Origin: Sphingobium quisquiliarum P25
GTDB taxonomy: Bacteria > Pseudomonadota > Alphaproteobacteria > Sphingomonadales > Sphingomonadaceae
DNA length: 48,102 nucleotides
Direction: 5' to 3'
Assembly (NCBI RefSeq): GCF_000445065.1
Contig: NZ_ATHO01000040.1
Location: 1 to 48,102, forward strand
The stretch's first letter is position 1. Every line of letters starts with the position of its first letter. The translations under genes were made by a program, and so were the position numbers. Under the pieces are notes generated by a model. That model was not told where the DNA came from. It saw nothing but the letters and a program-made list of their open reading frames with translations, and made no database searches. Below are positions 33,391-41,521 of this stretch, piece by piece.

Positions 33391-34103
33391 GCGAGGCTTT
33401 CACCCAGATTGACGGCGGCGATCTCAACCTGCTGATCATCGCGGACCATGCTTCGGCGCATGTTCCAGAGGATATCGACCTTGGCATCGATCCGGCGCTG
33501 CTCAAGGACCATATCGCCGTGGACATCGGCGTGGCCGGGGTCAGCCGTCTGCTTGCCGGGCAGCTGGGATGCACCGCCATCCTGGGCGGGGTGTCGCGGC
33601 TGGTGATCGATCTCAACCGGGAGGATGACGCGCCGGGCCTGCTGCCGGTGATGAGCGATGGTCATGCCATCCCCGGCAACCGCCATGCTGACCTTGCCGA
33701 TCGCATGATGCGTTTCCATCACCCCTATCATCATCATATCGAACGCGTTCTGGAGGGGATGGGGAACGCCTTCATCCTGTCCGTGCACAGCTTCACCCCG
33801 CGGCTCGCCAGCGATCCGCAGCAGCATCGGCCATGGGACATCGGCATCCTCTACAATCAGGATGACCGTGCCGCGTGCATCGCGATCCCGTTGCTGGAGC
33901 AGGCCGGGCTGATCGTCGGCGACCAGCAGCCTTATTCCGGCAAGCTGCTCAACGCGACGATGAACCGCCATGCCGAAGCGAACGGCATCCCTTATCTGGG
34001 CATCGAGATGCGGCAGGACCTGGTCGCCGACGAGGCTGGGCAGCGCCGCTTTGCGGACATATTGGGTCCCGTGGTGCTGGAATGCCGCAATAGCCTTGCG
34101 TGA
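33387..34103 (+). CDS. N-formylglutamate amidohydrolase family protein
   Basis: 238-aa member of the N-formylglutamate amidohydrolase family, zinc hydrolases related to carboxypeptidases. Motifs: LLIIADHASAHVPEDI (metal site), VSRLVIDLNREDD, FILSVHSFTPRL and GIEMRQDLVAD. True N-formylglutamate deformylases act in histidine degradation; none of those genes is near, so the substrate may differ. Starts with GTG at 33387 overlapping the ispE stop (GTGA); longer in-frame starts fall inside ispE and do not match the family. Confidence 0.88.
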   Translation: MSEAFTQIDGGDLNLLIIADHASAHVPEDIDLGIDPALLKDHIAVDIGVAGVSRLLAGQLGCTAILGGVSRLVIDLNREDDAPGLLPVMSDGHAIPGNRHADLADRMMRFHHPYHHHIERVLEGMGNAFILSVHSFTPRLASDPQQHRPWDIGILYNQDDRAACIAIPLLEQAGLIVGDQQPYSGKLLNATMNRHAEANGIPYLGIEMRQDLVADEAGQRRFADILGPVVLECRNSLA

Positions 34104-34148
34104 CTCGCGCCTTTTTGAAAAAGAGGCCCGCGCAAGAAGGGTAGGTTT

Positions 34149-35870
34149 ATGTCTCACACGTTCGACAAGTCGAAACTGCCGAGCCGTCATGTCTCGGTCG
34201 GTCCAGAGCGGGCTCCGCATCGCAGCTATTATTATGCGATGGGCCTTACCGAGGAAGAGATTGGCCGCCCCTTCGTAGGCATTGCGTCCGCAGGCAATGA
34301 CAGCGCGCCGTGCAACACGACGCTGGACATGCAGGCCGACTGGTGCCGCCAGGGCGTGAACGAGGCGGGCGGCATGCCGCGCCGGTTCAACACCATCACG
34401 GTGACGGACGGCATCGCCATGGGCCACCAGGGCATGAAAAGCTCGCTCGCCAGCCGCGAAGTGATCGCGGATTCGGTCGAGCTGTCGGTGCGGGGCCATT
34501 GCTATGACGCGCTGGTCACCTTTGCCGGGTGCGACAAGTCGCTGCCGGGCATGATGATGGCGATGCTGCGGCTCAATGTGCCGTCGATCTTCGTCTATGG
34601 CGGGTCGATCCTGCCGGGCCGGTTCGAAAATCGCGACGTGACCGTTGTCGACGTGTTCGAAGTGGTGGGCAAATATGCGGCGGGGGCCTGTCCGCTCAAG
34701 GACGTCATCGCGCTGGAAAAGGTCGCCTGCCCCGGACATGGCGCATGCGGCGGCCAGTACACCGCCAATACCATGGCCTGCGTCGGTGAGGCGATCGGCC
34801 TGTCGCTGCCCAACAGCAACATGGCGCCCGCGCCGTACAAGAGCCGGGAAGAAGTCGCTGTTGCCGCGGGGCGCCAGGTGATGGAATTGCTGGCGAAGAA
34901 CATCCGTCCGCGCGACATCTGCACGCGTGAGGCTTTCGAAAATGCCGCGCGCATCGTTGCAGCGACGGGCGGTTCAACCAATGGCGCGCTGCACCTGCCC
35001 GCCATGGCGAACGAGTGCGGCATCGATTTCGACCTGTTCGACGTGGCCGAGATCTTCAAGTCGACGCCCTATATCGCCGACCTCAAGCCCGGTGGCAAAT
35101 ATGTCGCCAAGGACATGCATGACGCAGGCGGCGTCTACATGCTGATGAAGACACTGTTCGACAACGGCCTGCTGCATGGCGACTGCATGACGGTGACGGG
35201 CAAGACCATTGCCGAGAATATTGAGGAAGTGACCTGGAATCCCGACCAGAAGGTCATTTACGACGTCAAGTCGCCGATCACCCCGACCGGCGGCGTCGTC
35301 GGCCTTAAAGGCACGCTCGCGCCCAATGGCGCGATCGTGAAGGTCGCGGGCATGCACCGGCTCCAGTTCGAAGGGCCAGCGCGGGTCTTCGAATGCGAGG
35401 AAGATGCTTTTGCGGCGGTCGAGGCGCGGGATATCGCCGAAGGCTGCGTGATCGTCATCCGCTATGAAGGGCCAAAGGGCGGCCCCGGCATGCGGGAGAT
35501 GCTGGCGACCACGGCGGCGCTTTACGGGCAGGGCATGGGCGAGAAGGTGGCGTTGATCACTGACGGCCGCTTCTCCGGCGCGACGCGCGGCTTCTGCATC
35601 GGCCATGTCGGCCCCGAAGCGGCCGAGGGTGGGCCGATCGCGCTGGTGGAGAATGGCGACATCATCGCGATCGACGCGGAAGCGGGCACGATCGACCTGA
35701 AGGTCTCCGAATCGGTGCTGGCGGAACGGCAGAAGAACTGGAGGCCGCGCCAGAATGATTATCAGTCCGGCGCGCTTTGGCGCTATGCGCAGAATGTGGG
35801 ACCGGCCTACAAGGGAGCGGTAACGCATCCCGGAGCAAAGGCCGAAACCCATGTCTATGCGGATATCTGA
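34149..35870 (+). CDS. ilvD: Dihydroxy-acid dehydratase
   Basis: 573 aa. Dehydrates 2,3-dihydroxy acids in isoleucine/valine synthesis using an iron-sulfur cluster. Cluster cysteines are seen in [23 protein letters not shown] and [12 protein letters not shown]; further family motifs are [12 protein letters not shown] and [23 protein letters not shown]. Of the related IlvD/Edd group it follows the IlvD rather than the Edd pattern; some members act on sugar acids, which cannot be excluded. AAGAAGGGTAGG lies upstream of the ATG. Its 3' end overlaps the next gene by 20 nt. Confidence 0.93.
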   Translation: MSHTFDKSKLPSRHVSVGPERAPHRSYYYAMGLTEEEIGRPFVGIASAGNDSAPCNTTLDMQADWCRQGVNEAGGMPRRFNTITVTDGIAMGHQGMKSSLASREVIADSVELSVRGHCYDALVTFAGCDKSLPGMMMAMLRLNVPSIFVYGGSILPGRFENRDVTVVDVFEVVGKYAAGACPLKDVIALEKVACPGHGACGGQYTANTMACVGEAIGLSLPNSNMAPAPYKSREEVAVAAGRQVMELLAKNIRPRDICTREAFENAARIVAATGGSTNGALHLPAMANECGIDFDLFDVAEIFKSTPYIADLKPGGKYVAKDMHDAGGVYMLMKTLFDNGLLHGDCMTVTGKTIAENIEEVTWNPDQKVIYDVKSPITPTGGVVGLKGTLAPNGAIVKVAGMHRLQFEGPARVFECEEDAFAAVEARDIAEGCVIVIRYEGPKGGPGMREMLATTAALYGQGMGEKVALITDGRFSGATRGFCIGHVGPEAAEGGPIALVENGDIIAIDAEAGTIDLKVSESVLAERQKNWRPRQNDYQSGALWRYAQNVGPAYKGAVTHPGAKAETHVYADI

Positions 35871-36243
35871 GACCTTGGCGGGGGCGGGGCTTCTGTGCCT
35901 CGCCCTTGCAGCCTGCGACAGTGGCAGGGACCCCGCATCCGCTCTTCCCGAGACGGCGGCGGTATCGGACGGCACGGGTGGCATGGCCGATTGCGCCATT
36001 GGGCCAAGGGCGGCGTGGAGCCGTAGCTGTGCGGTCGAGCGATCCGGCGATCTGCTGACATTGCGCCATCCCGGCGGCGGCTTTCGCCGTTTTCATGTCG
36101 TGACGGACGGGCGCGGGCTGGTGGCGGCCGATGGGTCGGAGCAGGCGGCGGTCACCGTGCTGGGCAAGGACCAGATCGAACTCAGCATCGGCGAAGATCG
36201 CTATCGTTTGCCCGCGACGATCGCCGCAGCGGCCAAGCCGTGA
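35851..36243 (+). CDS. Small lipoprotein of unknown function
   Basis: 130 aa. A type II signal peptide ends in lipobox LALAAC (Cys about 22), followed by a polar linker and a domain of about 85 aa with paired cysteines ([20 protein letters not shown]) and beta-rich sequence ([22 protein letters not shown]). No known family recognised. Starts inside the ilvD gene (20-nt overlap), and its stop overlaps nnr as GTGA, so it is part of the translationally linked chain. Outer-membrane or periplasmic location inferred. Confidence 0.8.
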   Translation: MSMRISETLAGAGLLCLALAACDSGRDPASALPETAAVSDGTGGMADCAIGPRAAWSRSCAVERSGDLLTLRHPGGGFRRFHVVTDGRGLVAADGSEQAAVTVLGKDQIELSIGEDRYRLPATIAAAAKP

Positions 36244-37631
36244 CACCCTGCCCGGTGGTGACGGCGGCGCAGATGCGCCGGGCCGAACAGGCCGCGATCG
36301 CCGCTGGCGTGGACGAATACAGGCTGATGGAACGGGCGGGGGCTGCGGCAGCGGAGATCGTCTGGCGTGCGGGCGGCAAGCGTGATCTGCTGGTCCTGTG
36401 CGGACCGGGCAATAATGGCGGGGACGGCTTCGTCGCCGCGCGGCTGCTGCGCGCGCGCGGCGTTCCGGTGCGTGTGGCGGCGCTGGGTGAGAGCCGCACC
36501 GAATGCAGCCGCACGGCGCGCGCGGCGTGGGATGGTCCTGTCGAACCGCTCGCAACGGCTGCCCCCGCCACGCAGATTGTCGATGCCCTGTTCGGCACGG
36601 GCCTGACACGCGGATTGGACAAGGATGTTGCCGACAGACTGGCCGCGCTGACCGGGCAGGCGAGTTTCAGCTATGCGATCGACCTGCCGAGCGGGGTGGA
36701 AACGGATAGTGGGGCGCTGCTTTCGCAGGTGCCGCGATTTGGCATTTGCATCGCATTGGGCGCGCTGAAGCCCGCGCATCTCCTCTATCCCGCCGCATCC
36801 TGTTTCGACCGGCTGGTCTGTGCCGATATCGGCGTGGACGCGCCCGATAAGGTGCACCGGCTTGCGGCTCCTGTTCTGAGCAGCCCGGTTCCGTCCGCGC
36901 ATAAATATAGCCGGGGGCTGGTGGCGGTGGCCGGCGGAGACATGGCGGGGGCGAGCAGCCTTGCCAGTCATGCAGCGGCGCGGTCGGGCGCTGGCATGGT
37001 GCGTCATATCGGCCTGGGGCAGCCCGGACGCGGTCCCGATGCGCTTGTGGAATTGAAGGGCGAAGCGCCTGATCAACTGGCCGCACTGCTGCGTGACCGG
37101 CGTCTGGCGGCGGTGCTTGCGGGGCCGGGACTGGGTAGGGACGACCGGGCACGGGCAAGGCTGGAAGCGGTGCTGGCCTGCGGCCGCCCGCTTGTGCTGG
37201 ATGCCGATGCGCTGACGCTGCTGGGCGATGGGGGCGATCCTGCCGTGCCTGCGGGTTCGGTCCTGACGCCGCATGAAGGGGAGTTCGTCCGGTTGTTCGG
37301 CGATCTGCCCGGCAGCAAGATCGACAGGGCGGCCGAAGCGGCGCGGCGCTGTGGCGCTGTCGTCATCTACAAGGGCGCCGATAGCGTCATTGCCGCGCCT
37401 GATGGCCGGGTTGCGATCGCATCCGGGGCGTCCTCCTGGCTCTCCACCGCGGGGACCGGAGACGTGCTGGCGGGCCTCGTGGCGGGGCGGCTGGCCGTGA
37501 CGGGCGATCCGTTCCGGGCGGCGTGCGAGGCGCTATGGCTGCATGGCGAAGCCGCGCGCCGGGCGGGGCCCGCCTTCATCGCGGACGATTTGATCGCGCG
37601 ACTGCCAGCCGCTATCGCCTGCCGCTTGTGA
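36240..37631 (+). CDS. nnr: Bifunctional NAD(P)H-hydrate epimerase/dehydratase
   Basis: 463-aa repair enzyme for damaged NAD(P)H. The N-terminal YjeF_N epimerase (about 1-205) has LMERAGAAAAE and VLCGPGNNGGDGFVAARLL; the C-terminal ADP-dependent dehydratase (about 215-460) has LAGPGLGRDDRA, DADALTLL and STAGTGDVLAGLVAG. GTG start overlapping the lipoprotein stop (GTGA), and the stop overlaps the next GTG in the same way. Confidence 0.95.
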   Translation: MTPCPVVTAAQMRRAEQAAIAAGVDEYRLMERAGAAAAEIVWRAGGKRDLLVLCGPGNNGGDGFVAARLLRARGVPVRVAALGESRTECSRTARAAWDGPVEPLATAAPATQIVDALFGTGLTRGLDKDVADRLAALTGQASFSYAIDLPSGVETDSGALLSQVPRFGICIALGALKPAHLLYPAASCFDRLVCADIGVDAPDKVHRLAAPVLSSPVPSAHKYSRGLVAVAGGDMAGASSLASHAAARSGAGMVRHIGLGQPGRGPDALVELKGEAPDQLAALLRDRRLAAVLAGPGLGRDDRARARLEAVLACGRPLVLDADALTLLGDGGDPAVPAGSVLTPHEGEFVRLFGDLPGSKIDRAAEAARRCGAVVIYKGADSVIAAPDGRVAIASGASSWLSTAGTGDVLAGLVAGRLAVTGDPFRAACEALWLHGEAARRAGPAFIADDLIARLPAAIACRL

Positions 37632-38836
37632 CGTCCGCTGACAATGACCTGATCGTCCGCATCGCCGCGAAGGGCGATGGCGTGACCGCCGATGGACGGC
37701 ATGTCGCCCTGGCCGCTCCGGGCGACCGGCTGACGGCTGATGGCGCGCTGCTCCATGGGCCGCATCATGCGGCATCTCCGTGCGTCCACTTCCCGGCCTG
37801 TGGCGGGTGCGAGCTACAGCATGTCGATGAGGCTAGCCTGGCCGATTTCGTCAGCGCGCGCGTCGCCGGGGCGCTTGCGGGTCAGGGCGTGGAGGCCGCC
37901 GAACTGCTGCCGCCGCATCTGTCTCCACCCCGCACCAGAAGGCGCGCATCGCTGCGTGCGGCGCGGCAGGGGCGGAAAGTCACCATCGGTTTTGCCGAAT
38001 CGGGCAGCCATGTGCTGATCGACCTTGCCATGTGCGAAGTTCTGGACCCCCGGCTGTTCGCGCTGGTTGCCCCGCTGCGGCCGCTGCTCAACCTGATCCT
38101 GCCGGACAGGCGTGCGGCCCATGTCCGCATGTCGCTGACCGATCAGGGCGTCGACCTGCTGCTGGAAGGCGTTCGGGTGGAGGGCCTTGCCGCTGACGAG
38201 GCGCTGCTGGAGTTCGCCGCCGCGCATAAGCTCGCGCGGTTGACGATCGATGAGGGCGATGGGCAACAAGCGCGCTGGGAGCCGGAGCCGGTGACGGTCA
38301 GCTTCGGCGGCGTTCCTGTTGCTTTCCCGCCATTCGCCTTTCTGCAAGCCACGCCCGATGGCGAAGCGGCTCTGGTGGAGGTAGTGCGGCAGGCCCTACC
38401 GCCCCAGGGCGCGATAGCGGATCTGTTCTGCGGGCTTGGCACCTTCGCCCTTGCTTTGGGAGAGGCGCGGCCCGTCTATGCGGCCGAAGCGGCGCGCGAT
38501 CTGGTGCTGTCGCTCAAGAGCGCCGCGAATCGGGCGCAGCGGCGGATGGCCGTGGATCATCGCGACCTGTTCCGCCGCCCGCTCACGCCGCAGGAACTGA
38601 ACCGCTTTGCCGCCATCGTGATTGACCCGCCGCGTGCGGGCGCGCGGGAGCAGGTGATGCAACTTGCCGCCTCGTCAGTGCCGGTGATCGCCTATGTCTC
38701 GTGCAATCCGGCCAGCTTCGCACGGGACGCCGCGCATCTGATTGCGGGCGGCTATCGGCTGGCGAGCGTCAAGCCGGTGGGGCAGTTCCGCTGGTCGACC
38801 CATGTCGAACTGGCGGGCACTTTCCGGCGCTCATGA
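37628..38836 (+). CDS. Class I SAM-dependent RNA methyltransferase (RlmD/TrmA family)
   Basis: 402-aa RNA uracil-C5 methyltransferase family protein. An N-terminal TRAM-like segment (VRIAAKGDGVTADGRHVALA) is followed by iron-sulfur ligands CVHFPACGGCELQH plus Cys in DLAMCEVLD. The SAM domain has IADLFCGLGTFALALG, VIDPPRAGAREQV and catalytic Cys in AYVSCNPASFARD. The target is probably a 23S rRNA uridine (RlmC/RlmD-like); which one cannot be told. GTG start at 37628 overlaps the nnr stop. Last gene of the run. Confidence 0.92.
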   Translation: MTSADNDLIVRIAAKGDGVTADGRHVALAAPGDRLTADGALLHGPHHAASPCVHFPACGGCELQHVDEASLADFVSARVAGALAGQGVEAAELLPPHLSPPRTRRRASLRAARQGRKVTIGFAESGSHVLIDLAMCEVLDPRLFALVAPLRPLLNLILPDRRAAHVRMSLTDQGVDLLLEGVRVEGLAADEALLEFAAAHKLARLTIDEGDGQQARWEPEPVTVSFGGVPVAFPPFAFLQATPDGEAALVEVVRQALPPQGAIADLFCGLGTFALALGEARPVYAAEAARDLVLSLKSAANRAQRRMAVDHRDLFRRPLTPQELNRFAAIVIDPPRAGAREQVMQLAASSVPVIAYVSCNPASFARDAAHLIAGGYRLASVKPVGQFRWSTHVELAGTFRRS

Positions 38837-38840
38837 AAAT

Positions 38841-38870
38841 TGTCCCCCGCCGCTGTTACGGCGAGGGACA
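38841..38870. terminator. Hairpin between convergent genes
   Basis: TGTCCC (38841-38846) pairs with GGGACA (38865-38870) and GCCG (38849-38852) with CGGC (38859-38862), around loop CTGTTA and a 2-nt internal mismatch. It lies in the 67-nt gap between the RNA methyltransferase stop and the decarboxylase stop. It is likely a shared terminator, though no T-tract follows. Confidence 0.4.
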
Positions 38871-38903
38871 GGCATCCTCTCCATGGGGGGAGCTTGAGCT
38901 TGA

Positions 38904-40094
38904 TTAGCCCAGCTTGATGACAGTTGCGCGACGGCGTGCGGGAACCGGATCGGCATAGAGGCTGGTCATCGGCTCGTCCTCCACTTCGATGATCGCTTCC
39001 GATGTAAAGCCGTTGAAGCCGGTCCGCATCGCCGCGCCATAAGCGCCCAGCATCCCGATTTCGATATAGTCACCCGCCTGCACGTCGCCGGGCAGCATGA
39101 ACGGGCCGGCCATATGGTCCATGTCGTCGCAGGTGGGGCCGTAGAAGGAGAAGCCGGTCAGTTCCGCCTCGCTCTCTTCCTCGCGCAGCAGCGCCACGGG
39201 GAAGCGCCAGCCGATATGCGCCGCGTCGAACAGCGCGCCATAAGCACCGTCGTTGATGTAGAGTTCGGTCCCCCGGCGGCGTTCGACCCGCACGATGACG
39301 GAGCTATATTCCGCCGACAGCGCGCGGCCGGGTTCGCACCACAGTTCCGCCGAATAGCTGATCGGCAGGCTTTCGAAGCCGCGATGGATTGCGTCGAAAT
39401 AGGCTTCCAGCGCGGGCGGCTCCATTCCGGGATAGACCGACGGGAAGCCGCCGCCGACATCGATGATGTCCACCGTCACCGCTGCATCGACGATGGCGGC
39501 GCGGACGCGTTCGATGGCGTCGCTATAGGCTTGCGGGCTCATCGCCTGGCTGCCGACATGGAAGCAGATGCCCAGCGCGTCGGCCGCCTGGCGGGTCGCC
39601 ATCAGCAGTTCGCTGGTTTCACCCAGTTCAACGCCGAACTTCGACGCCAGGCTGAGTTCGGAATGCTCCGAAGAGACGCGCAGGCGGACGCACAGTTCCA
39701 GGTCGGCCGCTCCACCGGTGGCGCGCACGATCTTTTCCAGTTCGTCCATGGTGTCGAGCGAAAAGGTGCGCACGCCATGCACATGATAGGCTTCCGCGAT
39801 CGCTTCCTCGGCCTTGACCGGGTGCATGAAGCACAGCTTCGCATCGGGCAGCGTTTCCGCGACGAGGCGAACCTCCGCGATCGACGCAACGTCATAATGC
39901 GTGATTCCGCTATCCCACAGCGTGCGAATAAGATCCGCCGAAGGGTTCGCCTTGACCGCATAGAGCGAGCGGCCCGGAAACTTCTGAGCGAAGAATCGAG
40001 CGGCCCGGGCTGCTGCCTGGGGACGAATAAGCGTTACCGGTGCTGCCGGTTTGAGGGCGGTCGCTACCCCCAGCGCGCTATGATGCTTGTGCAA
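38904..40094 (-). CDS. Ornithine/lysine decarboxylase, type III PLP
   Basis: 396-aa PLP-dependent decarboxylase of the alanine-racemase (eukaryotic ODC-like) fold, making putrescine from ornithine and possibly cadaverine from lysine. Motifs: PLP lysine in LYAVKANPS (about 48), IDVGGGFPSVYPG, CEPGRALSAE, and YGPTCDDMDHM with the active-site Cys. The start is TTG at 40094: GGAGG lies 9 nt before it, and the 18-codon leader frame stops 1 nt upstream. The leader folds over the ribosome site (see 40096-40163). Last gene of the polyamine cluster. Confidence 0.9.
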   Translation of the reverse strand: MHKHHSALGVATALKPAAPVTLIRPQAAARAARFFAQKFPGRSLYAVKANPSADLIRTLWDSGITHYDVASIAEVRLVAETLPDAKLCFMHPVKAEEAIAEAYHVHGVRTFSLDTMDELEKIVRATGGAADLELCVRLRVSSEHSELSLASKFGVELGETSELLMATRQAADALGICFHVGSQAMSPQAYSDAIERVRAAIVDAAVTVDIIDVGGGFPSVYPGMEPPALEAYFDAIHRGFESLPISYSAELWCEPGRALSAEYSSVIVRVERRRGTELYINDGAYGALFDAAHIGWRFPVALLREEESEAELTGFSFYGPTCDDMDHMAGPFMLPGDVQAGDYIEIGMLGAYGAAMRTGFNGFTSEAIIEVEDEPMTSLYADPVPARRRATVIKLG

Positions 40095-40095
40095 C

Positions 40096-40152
40096 TCAAG
40101 GGACCTCCAGTGTAGTCGTGGCAATCAAGCTGCCTTGCGGTGGAAGTCCCAT
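40096..40152 (-). CDS. Putative 18-aa leader peptide of the decarboxylase
   Basis: ATG at 40152, 18 codons (MGLPPQGSLIATTTLEVP) and TGA at 40098-40096, one nucleotide before the TTG of the decarboxylase. The frame spans the whole RNA stem that buries the decarboxylase ribosome site, so translating ribosomes would open that stem and pass straight to the TTG. No clear ribosome site precedes its own ATG, which lies about 10 nt after the predicted transcript start. A real translated peptide is plausible, not shown. Confidence 0.4.
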   Translation of the reverse strand: MGLPPQGSLIATTTLEVP

Positions 40153-40163
40153 GGGGCAGCGGA
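40096..40163 (-). promoter_or_regulatory. speF-like leader RNA sequestering the ribosome site
   Basis: In the minus-strand transcript GGGACUUCCA (40149-40140) pairs with UGGAGGUCCC (40109-40100) over 10 pairs, one of them G-U. The GGAGG ribosome site of the decarboxylase is thereby locked in the stem. Between the arms an inner hairpin forms from GGCA and UGCC (40135-40121 region, loop GCUUGAU). Alphaproteobacterial ornithine decarboxylase genes are known to carry the Rfam speF leader motif; position and layout fit, but the covariance-model match is not tested. The structure implies translational control, presumably by polyamine or ornithine level. Confidence 0.6.
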
Positions 40164-40168
40164 AGGGC

Positions 40169-40197
40169 GATATATGCGTAGGGGTCCCCCCTGTAAA
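40169..40197 (-). promoter_or_regulatory. Predicted sigma-70 promoter of the decarboxylase
   Basis: Minus strand: TTTACA (40197-40192, one mismatch to TTGACA), 17-nt spacer, TATATC (40174-40169, two mismatches to TATAAT). This would start transcription near 40162, placing the leader peptide ATG about 10 nt into the transcript. Best promoter match I found in this intergenic region. Confidence 0.45.
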
Positions 40198-40241
40198 GCG
40201 CGCGTGTAAATTTTGTTGCGCGCAAGGGCACAAAGCGTGCG

Positions 40242-41414
40242 TCAGGAGAGGCGGGACTTGAAGTCCGCGTAGGAAAAGCGGCGGATTTCCTTGAGTTCGT
40301 CGGTATCCGAATTCCACAGCCAGATGCCGGGCAGGGGTACGCCGTTGAAAGTGTTGGTCTTCACCATCGAATAATGCGCCTGGTCGAGGAAGGCGATCCG
40401 CCGTCCCGGAGTCGCGCCGCCGGGGACTCGATAGTCGCCGATGATGTCCCCGGCGAGGCAGGACGGACCGCCGAGTCGGGTGACGGGGCCGTCCGCCTGC
40501 TCATGGAGCATGGCCGGGCGGTAGGGCGCCTCGATCACGTCAGGCATGTGGCAGGTCGCCGAAATGTCGGTGATCGCCACGGCCATGCCGTTGTCGATAA
40601 CGTCGAGTATCTCTCCGACCAGGATGCCAGCGTCGAGCGCCATCGCTTCGCCCGGTTCGAGATAGAGGGTAAGGCCGGTCCGGGCCCTGACGCGCTTCAG
40701 GAAATCAATGAGGTCATCACGCTGGTAATCCGCCCGCGTGACATGATGGCCGCCGCCGAAGTTCAGCCATTTAAGGCCGCTTACATGGGGCATGATGCGC
40801 GATTCGATCGCGGCCCAGGTACGTTCGAGCGGAAGGAAACCCTGTTCGCACAAGGAATGCATGTGAAGGCCGGAAACGCCGTCCAGATGTTCGGGCCGCA
40901 ACTGGTCGATGGGAAAGCCCAGGCGGCTGTGCGGCTGGCAGGGGTCGTATTTCGCGACCTCTCCCTCGGCATGGAGGGGGTTGATGCGCAGGCCGATGTC
41001 GAAGTCATGGCCAGCAGCGCGGGCGGCTTCGATCACATCGCTCATGCGCGCGATCTGGCCGGGGCTGTTGAAGATCACATGGTCGGAAATTGTGAGGATT
41101 TCGGCGAGGTCGTCCGGTTTGTAGGCGGCGCAATAGGTCGCGACCTCCCCGCCATATTCCTCACGGCCCAGACGCGCTTCGTAGATGCCGGAAGCGCAGA
41201 CGCCGTCCAGATATTGCGCGACCACGGGGCCAAGGGACCACATGGAAAAAGCCTTGAGCGCGCCCAGCACCTTGATGCCCGCCCGGTCGCGGATGCCGGC
41301 CAGGATTGAGAGGTTCCGGCGTATCGCGGCCTCGTCCACCACGAAGGCGGGCGAGGGCACGCGGTGCAGGTCGAAATGCGCGAATGCGGCGGGATCGCCT
41401 GCTTTGGTTTCCAT
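40242..41414 (-). CDS. nspC: Carboxynorspermidine/carboxyspermidine decarboxylase
   Basis: 390-aa PLP enzyme of the alanine-racemase fold. Removes the carboxyl group from carboxyspermidine or carboxynorspermidine as the last step of the alternative spermidine route. Motifs: VLGALKAFSMWSL with the PLP lysine, LRINPLHAEGEVAKYDPC, NFGGGHHVTRADYQ, LEPGEAMALD and AHYSMVKTNTFNG. It is between the dehydrogenase and the decarboxylase genes on the same strand, giving ornithine to putrescine to carboxyspermidine to spermidine in one cluster. Starts with ATG at 41414. Confidence 0.93.
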   Translation of the reverse strand: METKAGDPAAFAHFDLHRVPSPAFVVDEAAIRRNLSILAGIRDRAGIKVLGALKAFSMWSLGPVVAQYLDGVCASGIYEARLGREEYGGEVATYCAAYKPDDLAEILTISDHVIFNSPGQIARMSDVIEAARAAGHDFDIGLRINPLHAEGEVAKYDPCQPHSRLGFPIDQLRPEHLDGVSGLHMHSLCEQGFLPLERTWAAIESRIMPHVSGLKWLNFGGGHHVTRADYQRDDLIDFLKRVRARTGLTLYLEPGEAMALDAGILVGEILDVIDNGMAVAITDISATCHMPDVIEAPYRPAMLHEQADGPVTRLGGPSCLAGDIIGDYRVPGGATPGRRIAFLDQAHYSMVKTNTFNGVPLPGIWLWNSDTDELKEIRRFSYADFKSRLS

Positions 41415-41483
41415 AATATCTCCGTCCGGGCCGAGCCCTTCATCGAACGCAAGTGAAATGCCTTAGCCGGGGCTCAGGCTGGC

Positions 41484-41509
41484 CCTTCGACTTCGCTCAG
41501 GGCGAACGG
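41484..41509. repeat. Dispersed palindromic repeat, copy 1
   Basis: CCTTCGACTTCGCTCAGGGC continuing to CGAACGG. Its reverse complement aligns with the sequence at 48040-48062 over 23 nt with 18 identities (shared CCGTTCG and GCGAAGTCGA ends). It sits in the 107-nt gap between the dehydrogenase and nspC genes. Repeats with these ends are common in intergenic DNA of sphingomonads; function unknown. Confidence 0.55.
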
Positions 41510-41521
41510 ATTTGGCGCAAG

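Noticed and set aside
33108..34739. 543-aa minus-strand frame across ispE to ilvD
   Set aside because: Spans three well-identified plus-strand genes; an antisense artefact.
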